Of a stretch of 22,311 nucleotides of DNA, positions 16,113 to 22,311 are shown piece after piece; position 1 is the stretch's first letter; each line of letters begins with the position of its first letter. The stretch covers positions 1 through 22,311 of the forward strand of contig CAYZVX010000047.1 of NCBI GenBank assembly GCA_964482055.1, in the 5' to 3' direction. The notes under the pieces were generated by a model. It made no database searches. It was not told the origin of the DNA and saw only the letters and a list, made by a program, of their open reading frames with translations. A program made the translations under genes and the position numbers. This DNA is from G020354085 sp964482055 (GTDB lineage Bacteria > Pseudomonadota > Gammaproteobacteria > Acidiferrobacterales > Sulfurifustaceae).

Positions 16113-17069
16113 GTGACCCGGAGCTACCTGTTCGTCGACTATGCCACGCAGGCCTACCTGCTGCTCGTGGCGCTGATGGTGCTGCTGTTCCATGGCGGCA
16201 CCGTGCCGCACTGGCCGTGGCTCATCGCGGCGCACCTGTCCGGCGTCGCGCTCGTCCATGGGCTCGTCAGCGCGCACGCGCGTGCGCCGCAACGGGTCGA
16301 GCTTTCCTTCTTCCGCCACTTCTACCCGATACTGCTGTACGCGCCTTTCTACCGCGAGATCGGTGCGCTCAACCAGATGTTCACGCACGGCGTGCTCGAT
16401 CACCAGGTGATTCGCCTGGAGCAATGGCTGTTCGGGTTCCAGCCCGGCCTCACGCTGATGGACCGCTTCCCCTCGCGGTGGGTGAGCGAGGTGATGTACT
16501 TCTCGTACTTTTCCTATTACGTAATGATCGCCGGCGTCGGGCTCGCGCTGTATCTCAAGGACCGACGGCAGTTCTTCCACTTCGTGTCGGTCACCTCGTT
16601 CGTCTTTTTCTGCTGCTATCTCGCCTACATCTTCTATCCCGTGATCGGCCCGCGCGTGTTCTATTCGGAAGTCCCGGGCTACGTGCTGCCCGCCGATCTG
16701 CAGGCGCTCTATCCCGCGGTCACCTTCCCGGCGGCGGTGCAGGCCGGCGTGTTCTTCCAGATCATGGGCGCGCTCTACGACTACTTCGAGCCGGCCGGCG
16801 CCGCCTTTCCGAGCAGCCATGTCGCGGTGGCGATCGTGACCGCGATCTTCTCCGCGCGCTACCTGCCGCGCGTGCGCGCCCTGCACTGGTTCATGGTGGT
16901 GATGATGAGCATCGCGACCGTGTACTGCCGCTACCACTACGCGGTCGACGTGCTGGCCGGGGCACTGACGGCGCTGCTGCTCATCCCGGTCGCGGAATGG
17001 CTGTACCGCCGCTTCGGCGGCGCGCCGGCCAATGCCGCCGGTGCGGCGGGCTACAGCGGCCGTTCGTAG
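16113..17069 (+). CDS. PAP2/Aur1-like membrane enzyme of the sphingolipid locus
   Basis: Polytopic membrane protein of 318 residues in the PAP2 phosphatase/transferase superfamily. Hydrophobic segments lie at about 12-27, 36-52, 69-80, 126-147, 157-177, 235-248, 257-271 and 280-296. The catalytic triad is visible: His236 (FPSSH), His275 and Asp279 (YHYAVDVLAG). The HYxxDVxxG form and the FYPVIGPRVF segment (174-183) resemble Aur1/inositol-phosphorylceramide synthases and the PAP2_3 group more than soluble-type phosphatases. It could transfer a phospho-head group to ceramide or dephosphorylate a lipid intermediate; sequence alone cannot decide. The only in-frame start is a GTG at 16113, 17 bp after cerR. 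Its last 19 bp overlap the convergent bCerS-like gene. Confidence 0.75.
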   Translation: MTRSYLFVDYATQAYLLLVALMVLLFHGGTVPHWPWLIAAHLSGVALVHGLVSAHARAPQRVELSFFRHFYPILLYAPFYREIGALNQMFTHGVLDHQVIRLEQWLFGFQPGLTLMDRFPSRWVSEVMYFSYFSYYVMIAGVGLALYLKDRRQFFHFVSVTSFVFFCCYLAYIFYPVIGPRVFYSEVPGYVLPADLQALYPAVTFPAAVQAGVFFQIMGALYDYFEPAGAAFPSSHVAVAIVTAIFSARYLPRVRALHWFMVVMMSIATVYCRYHYAVDVLAGALTALLLIPVAEWLYRRFGGAPANAAGAAGYSGRS

Positions 17070-18184
17070 ATGCGGTAGGTCTTGTAAACCTGCCCGCCGA
17101 GGCTTTCGATGAGCCGGTTGACGGCGACGTTGTCTTCCAGTGTCCAGGAGGCTTCGCACACCTGGAAACCCGCGGCGTAGCCGGCGCGCAGCGCCTCGGC
17201 CAGCATCACCGACTCGATGCCGCGGTTTCGGTATGGCGCTTTCACGCCGAGCACCAGCACGCGTGCGATGCGCGGGCGCTTCCAGCCGAACGCGTAGGGC
17301 AGGAATCCCAGCAACCGCGCCGTGAGCAGGCGGCCGCGCAAGGGCTTCAGCGCCTCGTTGAAGTCCGGCAGGGCGAGCAGAAAGCCGATGGGCTCCTCGC
17401 TCGCCTCGGCCAGCCAGACGATGCCTTCGAACAGCAACGGCTTCAGGCGTGCCGCCATGAAATCGATCTCCGCATCGCTCATCGGCACGAAACCCCAATT
17501 GAGCTCCCAGGCGGTGTTGTACACGTTCTTGATCTTCTGCAAGTCCTGCTCGAGCGCCGCCTTGCGCAGCGGGCGGATCGTGATGTCCTTCTGGCGGCGG
17601 CGGAACACGTCCACGATGCGGTCGAGCCGCTCGATCGAGCTGCCCGCGATGTCGCGGCGGAACGCGAACAGGTCCTTGGCCTTGACGAAGCCCGCGCGCG
17701 TGATGAGATCCATGTAGTAGCGCGGGTTGTACGGCATCATGATGACCGGCGATGCATCAAAGCCGTCGACGAGCAGCCCGCACTCCTCGTTGAGCGAGGG
17801 GTTGACCGGGCCGAGCACGCGGTGCATGGCGCGGCCGCGCGCCCAGTCGAAGACCGACTGGAATAGTCCCGCGCTCACCTCGGGATCGTTGACCGACTCG
17901 AAGAACCCAAAGAAGGCCGTGCGCTCGCCGTGCAGTTCGTTGTGGGTTCGGTCCACGATCCCGGCGATGCGCCCCACATCCCGGCGGCCTTGGCGTGCGA
18001 TCCACAGCTGCATCTCGGCGTGCTGGAAGAACGGGTTGCGGTCCTCAAATACCTGCTTGAGGTCCATCATGAGCGGCGCCACCCAATACGGGTCGCCCGC
18101 GTAGATGGCGTACGGAACTCTGAGAAACCGACGGATTTCCGCGGCGCTGCGCGAGAGAGGAACAATCTGCAGATCGTCGCTCAT
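17051..18184 (-). CDS. bcerS: GNAT-fold bacterial ceramide synthase-like N-acyltransferase
   Basis: 377-residue protein with a GNAT fold at about 200-377. The acyl-CoA-binding loop is RNRGIE (320-324 region, after VLGVKAPY) and the C-terminal WTLEDNVAVNRLIESLGG segment is typical. The N-terminal half has the conserved blocks DPYWVAPL (31-38), NPFFQHAEMQLW (50-61), GPVNPSLNEECGLLVDGFD (125-143) and MMPYNPRYY (149-157). From memory these match the family containing Caulobacter bCerS, which N-acylates the sphingoid base. Location beside SPT and CerR-like genes supports this. The start at 18184 (MSDDLQ) lacks a clear Shine-Dalgarno; upstream starts reach 18277. It is often annotated only as an N-acetyltransferase. 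Confidence 0.77.
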   Translation of the reverse strand: MSDDLQIVPLSRSAAEIRRFLRVPYAIYAGDPYWVAPLMMDLKQVFEDRNPFFQHAEMQLWIARQGRRDVGRIAGIVDRTHNELHGERTAFFGFFESVNDPEVSAGLFQSVFDWARGRAMHRVLGPVNPSLNEECGLLVDGFDASPVIMMPYNPRYYMDLITRAGFVKAKDLFAFRRDIAGSSIERLDRIVDVFRRRQKDITIRPLRKAALEQDLQKIKNVYNTAWELNWGFVPMSDAEIDFMAARLKPLLFEGIVWLAEASEEPIGFLLALPDFNEALKPLRGRLLTARLLGFLPYAFGWKRPRIARVLVLGVKAPYRNRGIESVMLAEALRAGYAAGFQVCEASWTLEDNVAVNRLIESLGGQVYKTYRIYERPL

Positions 18185-18228
18185 GGATCGGAACGGCCGT
18201 GCTGCCTTGTTGTTATCCGAAGTCGTTA

Positions 18229-18243
18229 GCGCGGGCCCCGCGC
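18229..18243. promoter_or_regulatory. GC dyad upstream of the bCerS-like gene
   Basis: GCGCGGG (18229-18235), one C, then CCCGCGC (18237-18243) form a perfect 7-bp inverted repeat about 45 bp before the ATG. In DNA this rich in GC such a short dyad can arise by chance. Confidence 0.25.
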
Positions 18244-18301
18244 ACCCGTGTAAACGCGCGGCGCCACCCGGTCCCATGTTCCTACAGATCGGATCGTGGC
18301 A

Positions 18302-19255
18302 CTAGTGCGGTTGGGGCTTGCGGGTCGAGACCCCGATGAAACGCACGGCCTGCGCGATGACGTCCGGGTCGCGCAGCACACGCCGATGTCCGAGCCCGTG
18401 GGTGCGCTGGAACTGCGCGCCGGGCCAGGCCCGCGCGAGCGCCTCGCCTTCCTGCCACGGCACGTCCGAGTCCTCATCATCGTGGACGATCAGGGCCGGG
18501 ACGTTCATCCTGCCGGCCAGGCGCAGCGGGGAATAGCGCGTCCACAGGTCCGCACCGAAGCGCGCTTCGAAATAGCCGCGCATGGCCGATACGGCCGGCG
18601 CCGGTATCGCAAGCTGTGCGGCGAACTTATCGACCATGCCCTCGATGGTGGCGGGCGGGCTGATGCCGACGACACGCGCCGCGCGCAGCCCCTCGCTCAG
18701 CGCGTAGAGCGTGCACAGGACGCCAAAGGAGTGCGCAATCACGGCGTGCGCCGGGCCATGTTCGTGTGCTATCGCCCGGAGCACCGCGCTTACTTCCGGC
18801 AGGTTGGTGTCCGTGCCGGTGCTTTGGCCGTGCGCCGGCGCATCAAAGGCGGTCGCGCGAAAGCCAGCCGCCACGAGCGGCTCAACGAAGGCGCCCATCT
18901 GCGCGCCACGCCCCGACCAACCGTGCACCAGCAACACAATGGGTCCGTTACCCCAGGCGTAGATAGCGATTCGCTTGTCAGCGTGTTGCATCGACAGGTG
19001 CTGGGCGCGCGCGAGCAGCTCCCGTTCCCGCGCCGGCGGGGCATAGCGTGGCGGGCGGAACCAGAGGTGGGCCGCCCAGCGCCCCGCAAGTTGCGGAGCG
19101 ACAGCGCCGAGCCGCCGAAACGCCGCCCGCATCAGCCGCAGCGCCACCGGCAGCGGTTTTCCTGCGCCATCGCGCGCACGCGTCCTGGTCGCGTCGGCAG
19201 CCACGGTCGCGATGTCGCTGTCGGATCGGGTCATGTCGTGCGCGCGCGTTGCCAT
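18302..19255 (-). CDS. Alpha/beta hydrolase
   Basis: Predicted serine hydrolase of 317 residues. The oxyanion region is LLVHGWSGRG (108-117), the nucleophile elbow is AHSFG (Ser176), the acid is probably Asp262 or Asp264 (VHDDEDSDVP) and the base is His290 (GLGHRRVL). Residues 1-60 are basic and poorly conserved looking, so the true start could be further in; the ATG at 19255 is chosen as the first ATG and has no clear Shine-Dalgarno. It lies upstream of the bCerS-like gene on the same strand (117-bp gap) and could be co-transcribed. A lipid or thioester substrate is possible from context but unproven. Confidence 0.85.
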   Translation of the reverse strand: MATRAHDMTRSDSDIATVAADATRTRARDGAGKPLPVALRLMRAAFRRLGAVAPQLAGRWAAHLWFRPPRYAPPARERELLARAQHLSMQHADKRIAIYAWGNGPIVLLVHGWSGRGAQMGAFVEPLVAAGFRATAFDAPAHGQSTGTDTNLPEVSAVLRAIAHEHGPAHAVIAHSFGVLCTLYALSEGLRAARVVGISPPATIEGMVDKFAAQLAIPAPAVSAMRGYFEARFGADLWTRYSPLRLAGRMNVPALIVHDDEDSDVPWQEGEALARAWPGAQFQRTHGLGHRRVLRDPDVIAQAVRFIGVSTRKPQPH

Positions 19256-19459
19256 CAAGGATGTAAGTATTCTTCCCGATCAACCGTGAGGGAAGCGGTT
19301 TTGCGCCGTTCCGCCACTGGTCGTGCAGAATTCGCACCGGCGGTTGTGTCGACACGCAGGCGCGGGTGTAGACTTCTTTTGGGTTTCCCGATAGTTGCGG
19401 TCGCGCCGATCGCGTACTTCCGGCAACGACGATCGGCCGCCGCTCAAAGGAGGTGTCCA

Positions 19460-19792
19460 ATGCCTGCCACCACGGCCGAACGTACCGCAGCGCAGTTCGA
19501 TGAAGACGGTCTGCTTGTCAACCCGGAGGCGTGGAACGAAGACCTTGCGCGCGAGATCGCGCGCCGCGAAGGATTGGGCGAGCTCGGTCCGGAGCACTGG
19601 GAGGTGATCCGCGCACTGCGCGAGCACTACGCGCGCTACGGCGTGGCGCCAGCGATGAGCCAAGTCTGCCGGCGCCATCACAAGGACCGGCACTGGGTGC
19701 ACGATCTATTCCAGACCTGCCTCAATGCCTGGCGCGTCGCCGGGCTGCCCAACCCGGGTGAGGAGGCCAAGAGCTACCTGAGCGGGACCTGA
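19460..19792 (+). CDS. DsrC/TusE family protein lacking the redox cysteines
   Basis: Small DsrC-fold protein of 110 residues. It shows the family pattern (FDEDGLLVNPEAWNEDLA, LGPEHWEVIRALREHY, GVAPAMSQVCRRHH, AWRVAGLPNP). DsrC carries two C-terminal sulfur-carrying cysteines and TusE one. Here the Cys of the CRFAGLP motif is replaced by Trp91, and the end (EEAKSYLSGT) has no Cys. The remaining cysteines, 70 and 87, are not at the known active positions. It therefore probably cannot act in the sulfur relay for tRNA 2-thiolation and fits the Cys-less branch described as regulatory (RspA-like). AAAGGAGGTG lies 6 bp before the ATG, a very strong ribosome site. It stands alone with its own terminator. 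Confidence 0.85.
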   Translation: MPATTAERTAAQFDEDGLLVNPEAWNEDLAREIARREGLGELGPEHWEVIRALREHYARYGVAPAMSQVCRRHHKDRHWVHDLFQTCLNAWRVAGLPNPGEEAKSYLSGT

Positions 19793-19821
19793 TCGCGCGC
19801 CTGCTCCGACCGGCGCTTGAG

Positions 19822-19866
19822 AGCGCCGCGTCAGCGTGCGGCAGGCGGTCGCGCGGCGCTTTTTTT
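19822..19866 (+). terminator. Rho-independent terminator after the DsrC-like gene
   Basis: AGCGCCGCG (19822-19830) pairs perfectly with CGCGGCGCT (19852-19860) and is followed by a T-run to 19866. The 21-base loop is long but GC-rich and can fold further. It lies 30 bp after the stop codon. Confidence 0.65.
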
Positions 19867-19981
19867 GGCGCGCATGCAGCGAACTGTAACGCGGCGCCAG
19901 CGCCAGTGGTGGGCGATGCGCCGCGTTCATCTTGCTTTCCTTGTCGCGCCTTGATCGGTTAGTCGCGCCCGCGCGCGCCTC

Positions 19982-20878
19982 TTAGCGGTTAGCGGCGAAG
20001 GCACTGATGCGGCGCACGGCGAGGCCACCCCATTGATGCAGCGCAAGTCCCGACAGCACCAGGGCCGTTCCGGCCCAGACGCGCGGACCCACCTGCTCGG
20101 CGTTGAACACGCGGCCGACGAGCAAGGCGGCGACCGGCGTGATGAGCGTGATCAGCGCGACGCTGTTGGCGCGCACGCGCTTGATCACGTAGAAGTAAAG
20201 CGTGAACCCCACCATCGATCCAATCACGCCGAGGTAGGCGATGGCGGCGACGGCGCGCGCCGGCAGCGCCGCCGGGGCATGGCCGTCGATGACGAGCCAG
20301 GTCGCGAAGAATAGCGGCACGACGATGAGCAGCGCCCCGCTCGTGATCGTGAGGCTCGGCAGCTCGCTGCCGTAACGCTTGACGAGCACAAGGCTCAGGG
20401 CGTGCAGCAGCACGGCGATCGACAGCACGCCGAGCCCGGCCACGGCCTGCGGTCCGACGGCCAGTCCGTCGCCAAAGATGACCGCGAGGCCGGTGAGCCC
20501 GAGCGCGATCCCGGCGAGGTGTGCAGCCGTGAGGCCGCGCTCGGCGAGCACGTGTCGCGCCAGCACCGCCGTCACGAGCGGTGTCAACGCGAACAGCACC
20601 GCGATCAGGCCGGAGGGCAGGTGCTGTGCGGCCCAGTAGACGCACAACATCGAGCCGTAGCCGCCAAGCGCGCCGCTCAGGTACGCGCGCCGTGCCGCGC
20701 GGTGCCAGGGAAAATCGCGGCGCAGCGCGACGAGCAGCGCCACGCACAGCAGTGCCGCGAGCGTCATGCGCCCGAGCGCGCCGAGCAGATAGCCGGGGCC
20801 CTCGCCGCTCCACTTCACGGCGAGCGGCGTGGTCGACCAGATCAGGACCACGGCAAGAAAGGCAGCCGGTACCGACAT
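19982..20878 (-). CDS. EamA/DMT superfamily transporter
   Basis: Inner-membrane exporter of the drug/metabolite transporter superfamily, 298 residues with about ten hydrophobic segments in two EamA repeats (about 1-135 and 145-285). The start (MSVPAAFLAVVLIWSTTPLAVKW) is typical and AAGGGG lies 7 bp upstream. Relatives export amino acids, purine-type metabolites or toxic compounds; the substrate cannot be told from sequence. It is transcribed alone. Its leader carries a perfect 12-bp hairpin just before the ribosome site. It converges with the DsrC-like gene across the terminator region. Confidence 0.92.
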   Translation of the reverse strand: MSVPAAFLAVVLIWSTTPLAVKWSGEGPGYLLGALGRMTLAALLCVALLVALRRDFPWHRAARRAYLSGALGGYGSMLCVYWAAQHLPSGLIAVLFALTPLVTAVLARHVLAERGLTAAHLAGIALGLTGLAVIFGDGLAVGPQAVAGLGVLSIAVLLHALSLVLVKRYGSELPSLTITSGALLIVVPLFFATWLVIDGHAPAALPARAVAAIAYLGVIGSMVGFTLYFYVIKRVRANSVALITLITPVAALLVGRVFNAEQVGPRVWAGTALVLSGLALHQWGGLAVRRISAFAANR

Positions 20879-20900
20879 CGAATGTCCCCTTCAGAAAGCG

Positions 20901-20934
20901 CGAAGGCCACAGAACTTGCGCCCTGTGGCCTTCG
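20901..20934 (-). promoter_or_regulatory. Leader hairpin of the EamA gene with possible switch
   Basis: CGAAGGCCACAG (20901-20912) and CTGTGGCCTTCG (20923-20934) form a perfect 12-bp stem with a 10-base loop, ending 22 bases before the EamA ATG in its mRNA. In the transcript, CCTTC from the 3' arm can alternatively pair with the downstream GAAGG that is part of the ribosome site. Forming the long hairpin would thus free the ribosome site. No T-run follows, so it is not a simple terminator. Confidence 0.5.
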
Positions 20935-21161
20935 GAAGAATTAGCTTAGCTACGACCTGGCGCGACTGCTCAGCTCGTTCCCCCAAGGCACGCCGGCGCG
21001 CGCCACTTCACCCGGATGGTGCGGACCATCGGAATGCGGCGGCACACGTTGGGCGACAGGGTGAGCATGAGTCGGCAGTCTACAAGAACGCCTTTGTACG
21101 TCAAGCGCAGCCCAGGCGGCATGCAAGTTTGGTAGCATTGCGCTTGCCCGAGGAGGTGACC
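20935..21161. other. Divergent intergenic region, EamA and chalcone-isomerase-like genes
   Basis: No convincing gene was found. It must hold both promoters. An interrupted dyad (TAGC-TTA-GCTA, starting about 20942) and a GATGGT-GCGG-ACCATC hairpin (starting about 21034) are visible. No strong -35/-10 pair was recognised. Confidence 0.4.
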
Positions 21162-21731
21162 ATGCGCAAACGGATCCCGTTGGCATTGAGTCTCATCTTG
21201 TTGGCGTCCGTCGCCACCGCCAAAGAGGTGGCCGGTGTGAAGCTGCCCGCTACGGTCGCGCTCGGGGCCGACCCGCCACCGCTCGTGCTGAACGGCGCCG
21301 GCGTGCGCAGCAAGTTCTTCGTCAAGGTCTATGTCGGGGCTCTCTACCTGCCGGCCCGCACGACCGACGCCGCGGCGATCCTGCGCCACAGCGGTCCGGT
21401 CGCGGTGCACATGCATTTCCTGCACAGCGAGGTCTCGAAGGAAAAGCTGGTCGACGCCTGGAACGACGGATTCAGCGCCAACCTGTCCGCGGCGCAGCGC
21501 GAGCGTCTCCAGGACCGCATCGACCGGTTCAACGCGCTGTTTCGCACCGCACGCCGCGGCGATGTCATTCGCCTCGAGTATCTGCCGGGGAGCGGAACGC
21601 GCGTCGTTGTCAACAACGAGCAGCAGGGCACGATCGAGGGCGAGGACTTCATGCAGGCCTGGCTCGGGATCTGGCTGGGCGACAAACCCGCCGACGGCGA
21701 TCTCAGGCGCGCCATGCTGGGTGGCGACTGA
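21162..21731 (+). CDS. Secreted chalcone-isomerase-like protein
   Basis: Protein of 189 residues of the bacterial chalcone-isomerase-like family, exported by a Sec signal peptide (hydrophobic 5-18, cleavage after ATA at about 20). The family pattern is clear: KEVAGVKLPATV, LVLNGAGVRSKFFVKVYVGALYL and the C-terminal GEDFMQAWLGIWLGDKP. Plant enzymes of this fold close chalcones to flavanones; the bacterial secreted members have no established activity, and some fold relatives bind fatty acids. GAGGAGGTGA lies just before the ATG. The MOSC gene follows after 5 bp, so the two are probably one operon. Confidence 0.88.
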   Translation: MRKRIPLALSLILLASVATAKEVAGVKLPATVALGADPPPLVLNGAGVRSKFFVKVYVGALYLPARTTDAAAILRHSGPVAVHMHFLHSEVSKEKLVDAWNDGFSANLSAAQRERLQDRIDRFNALFRTARRGDVIRLEYLPGSGTRVVVNNEQQGTIEGEDFMQAWLGIWLGDKPADGDLRRAMLGGD

Positions 21732-21736
21732 GCCTG

Positions 21737-22311
21737 ATGCGTCTGGTTTCGGTCAACGTCGGTACGCCGCGCCGCGTCGAGTACCAGGGCCGGACCGTTG
21801 CGACCGGCATTTTTAAGCGACCGGTTCCGGGACCGGTGCGCATCGGTGCGACGAATCTCGCCGGCGACGGCCAGGCCGATCTACGCGTCCATGGCGGGCC
21901 CCACAAGGCCGTCTATCTCTACCCGCGCGAGCACTATGCGCACTGGGCCGCGGTGCTCGAACGCAGCGATCTGCCGTTCGGGTTCTTTGGCGAAAACCTG
22001 ACAGTCGCTGGCATGAACGAGGACGAGACGTGGATCGGTGATGTGCTGCGCGTCGGCAGTGCGGTCCTGCAAGTGAGCCAGCCGCGCACGCCCTGCTTCA
22101 AGCTCGCGCTGCGCACCGGCATCGGAGATTTCCCGCGGCTCTTTGCGGCAAGCGGCCGGACTGGTTTCTACCTGCGGGTGCTGGAGGAGGGGGAGGTTTT
22201 CGTCGGCGCGCCGGTCGAACGCCTGGCGCGCGATTCGGCCAGCCTGCCGGTGCGCGCGGTGTGCCAGTTGCGGCACGGTCATCCCGCTGCGCGCGATCGC
22301 GTCGCCCTGGA
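21737..22311 (+). CDS. MOSC domain protein, YiiM-like (3' end cut off)
   Basis: The 191 complete codons in the window read without a stop and run off the end. Features of the YiiM-type MOSC family are clear: LRVHGGPHKAVYLYPREHY (49-67), FGFFGENLTVAGMNED (81-96), IGDVLRVGSAVLQVSQPRTPC (100-120) and GRTGFYLRVLEEG (140-152). Cys120 is the conserved cysteine. MOSC proteins bind the molybdenum cofactor, and YiiM reduces N-hydroxylated compounds such as 6-hydroxylaminopurine. His55-Lys57 replaces the common Asp-Lys (GGPDKA) of the family, a small change. The ATG is 5 bp after the chalcone-isomerase-like stop, indicating translational coupling. Confidence 0.9.
   Translation, partial: MRLVSVNVGTPRRVEYQGRTVATGIFKRPVPGPVRIGATNLAGDGQADLRVHGGPHKAVYLYPREHYAHWAAVLERSDLPFGFFGENLTVAGMNEDETWIGDVLRVGSAVLQVSQPRTPCFKLALRTGIGDFPRLFAASGRTGFYLRVLEEGEVFVGAPVERLARDSASLPVRAVCQLRHGHPAARDRVAL

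Noticed and set aside
15690..17498. A 602-codon minus-strand frame over cerR, PAP2 and part of the bCerS-like gene
   Set aside because: It has the composition of an antisense shadow and crosses three supported genes; no family resemblance.
19261..19290. Possible FNR-like site with a right half ATCAA before the DsrC-like gene
   Set aside because: The left half matches only 3 of 5 bases and no promoter is placed to match it.

Overview
The window is GC-rich (clearly above 60% by eye) and densely coded, with Shine-Dalgarno-led genes on both strands. The gene families present (AcpH-type phosphodiesterase, DUF2845, a DsrC/TusE homologue, TAXI-TRAP transporter with DUF1850, YhaJ-like LysR regulator, chalcone-isomerase-like protein) suggest a proteobacterium, most likely beta or gamma. 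No rRNA, tRNA, insertion sequence, phage gene or CRISPR array was seen. It reads as chromosomal backbone with one specialised lipid locus. The lineage is inferred from gene families, not from a marker gene.

Layout. Bases 1-2267 (minus strand) hold a cut-off cytochrome b561, an NmrA-type NAD(P)-binding protein and a pirin. Bases 2268-2560 are a divergent promoter region with two perfect dyads in tandem. Bases 2561-5986 are a TAXI-TRAP operon: binding protein, fused DctQM permease and DUF1850 protein. A LysR regulator follows (6143-7057). Then come a Cu/Zn superoxide dismutase and AcpH (minus), a Tat-type dienelactone hydrolase, a TrpB2 and an SDR (plus), a DUF2845 protein (minus) and an old yellow enzyme (plus).

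The centre of interest is 13772-18184, a probable bacterial sphingolipid locus. A serine palmitoyltransferase-like alpha-oxoamine synthase, a CerR-like NAD(P)-dependent reductase and a membrane PAP2/Aur1-like enzyme lie on the plus strand. A GNAT protein resembling bacterial ceramide synthase (bCerS) converges on them, its 3' end overlapping the PAP2 gene. Together they could make a sphingoid base, reduce and N-acylate it to (dihydro)ceramide, and perhaps add or remove a phosphate-linked head group. The PAP2 step is the least established and the most likely to be new.

Bases 18302-22311 hold an alpha/beta hydrolase, a DsrC/TusE homologue lacking both redox cysteines, a rho-independent terminator, an EamA exporter with a structured 5' leader, a secreted chalcone-isomerase-like protein and a cut-off MOSC protein.

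Regulation. Two FNR/ANR-type sites were found, upstream of the old yellow enzyme (perfect consensus, exactly at the class II position of a candidate promoter) and of trpB2 (9 of 10 bases, about 1 bp off that position). Both genes may therefore respond to low oxygen.
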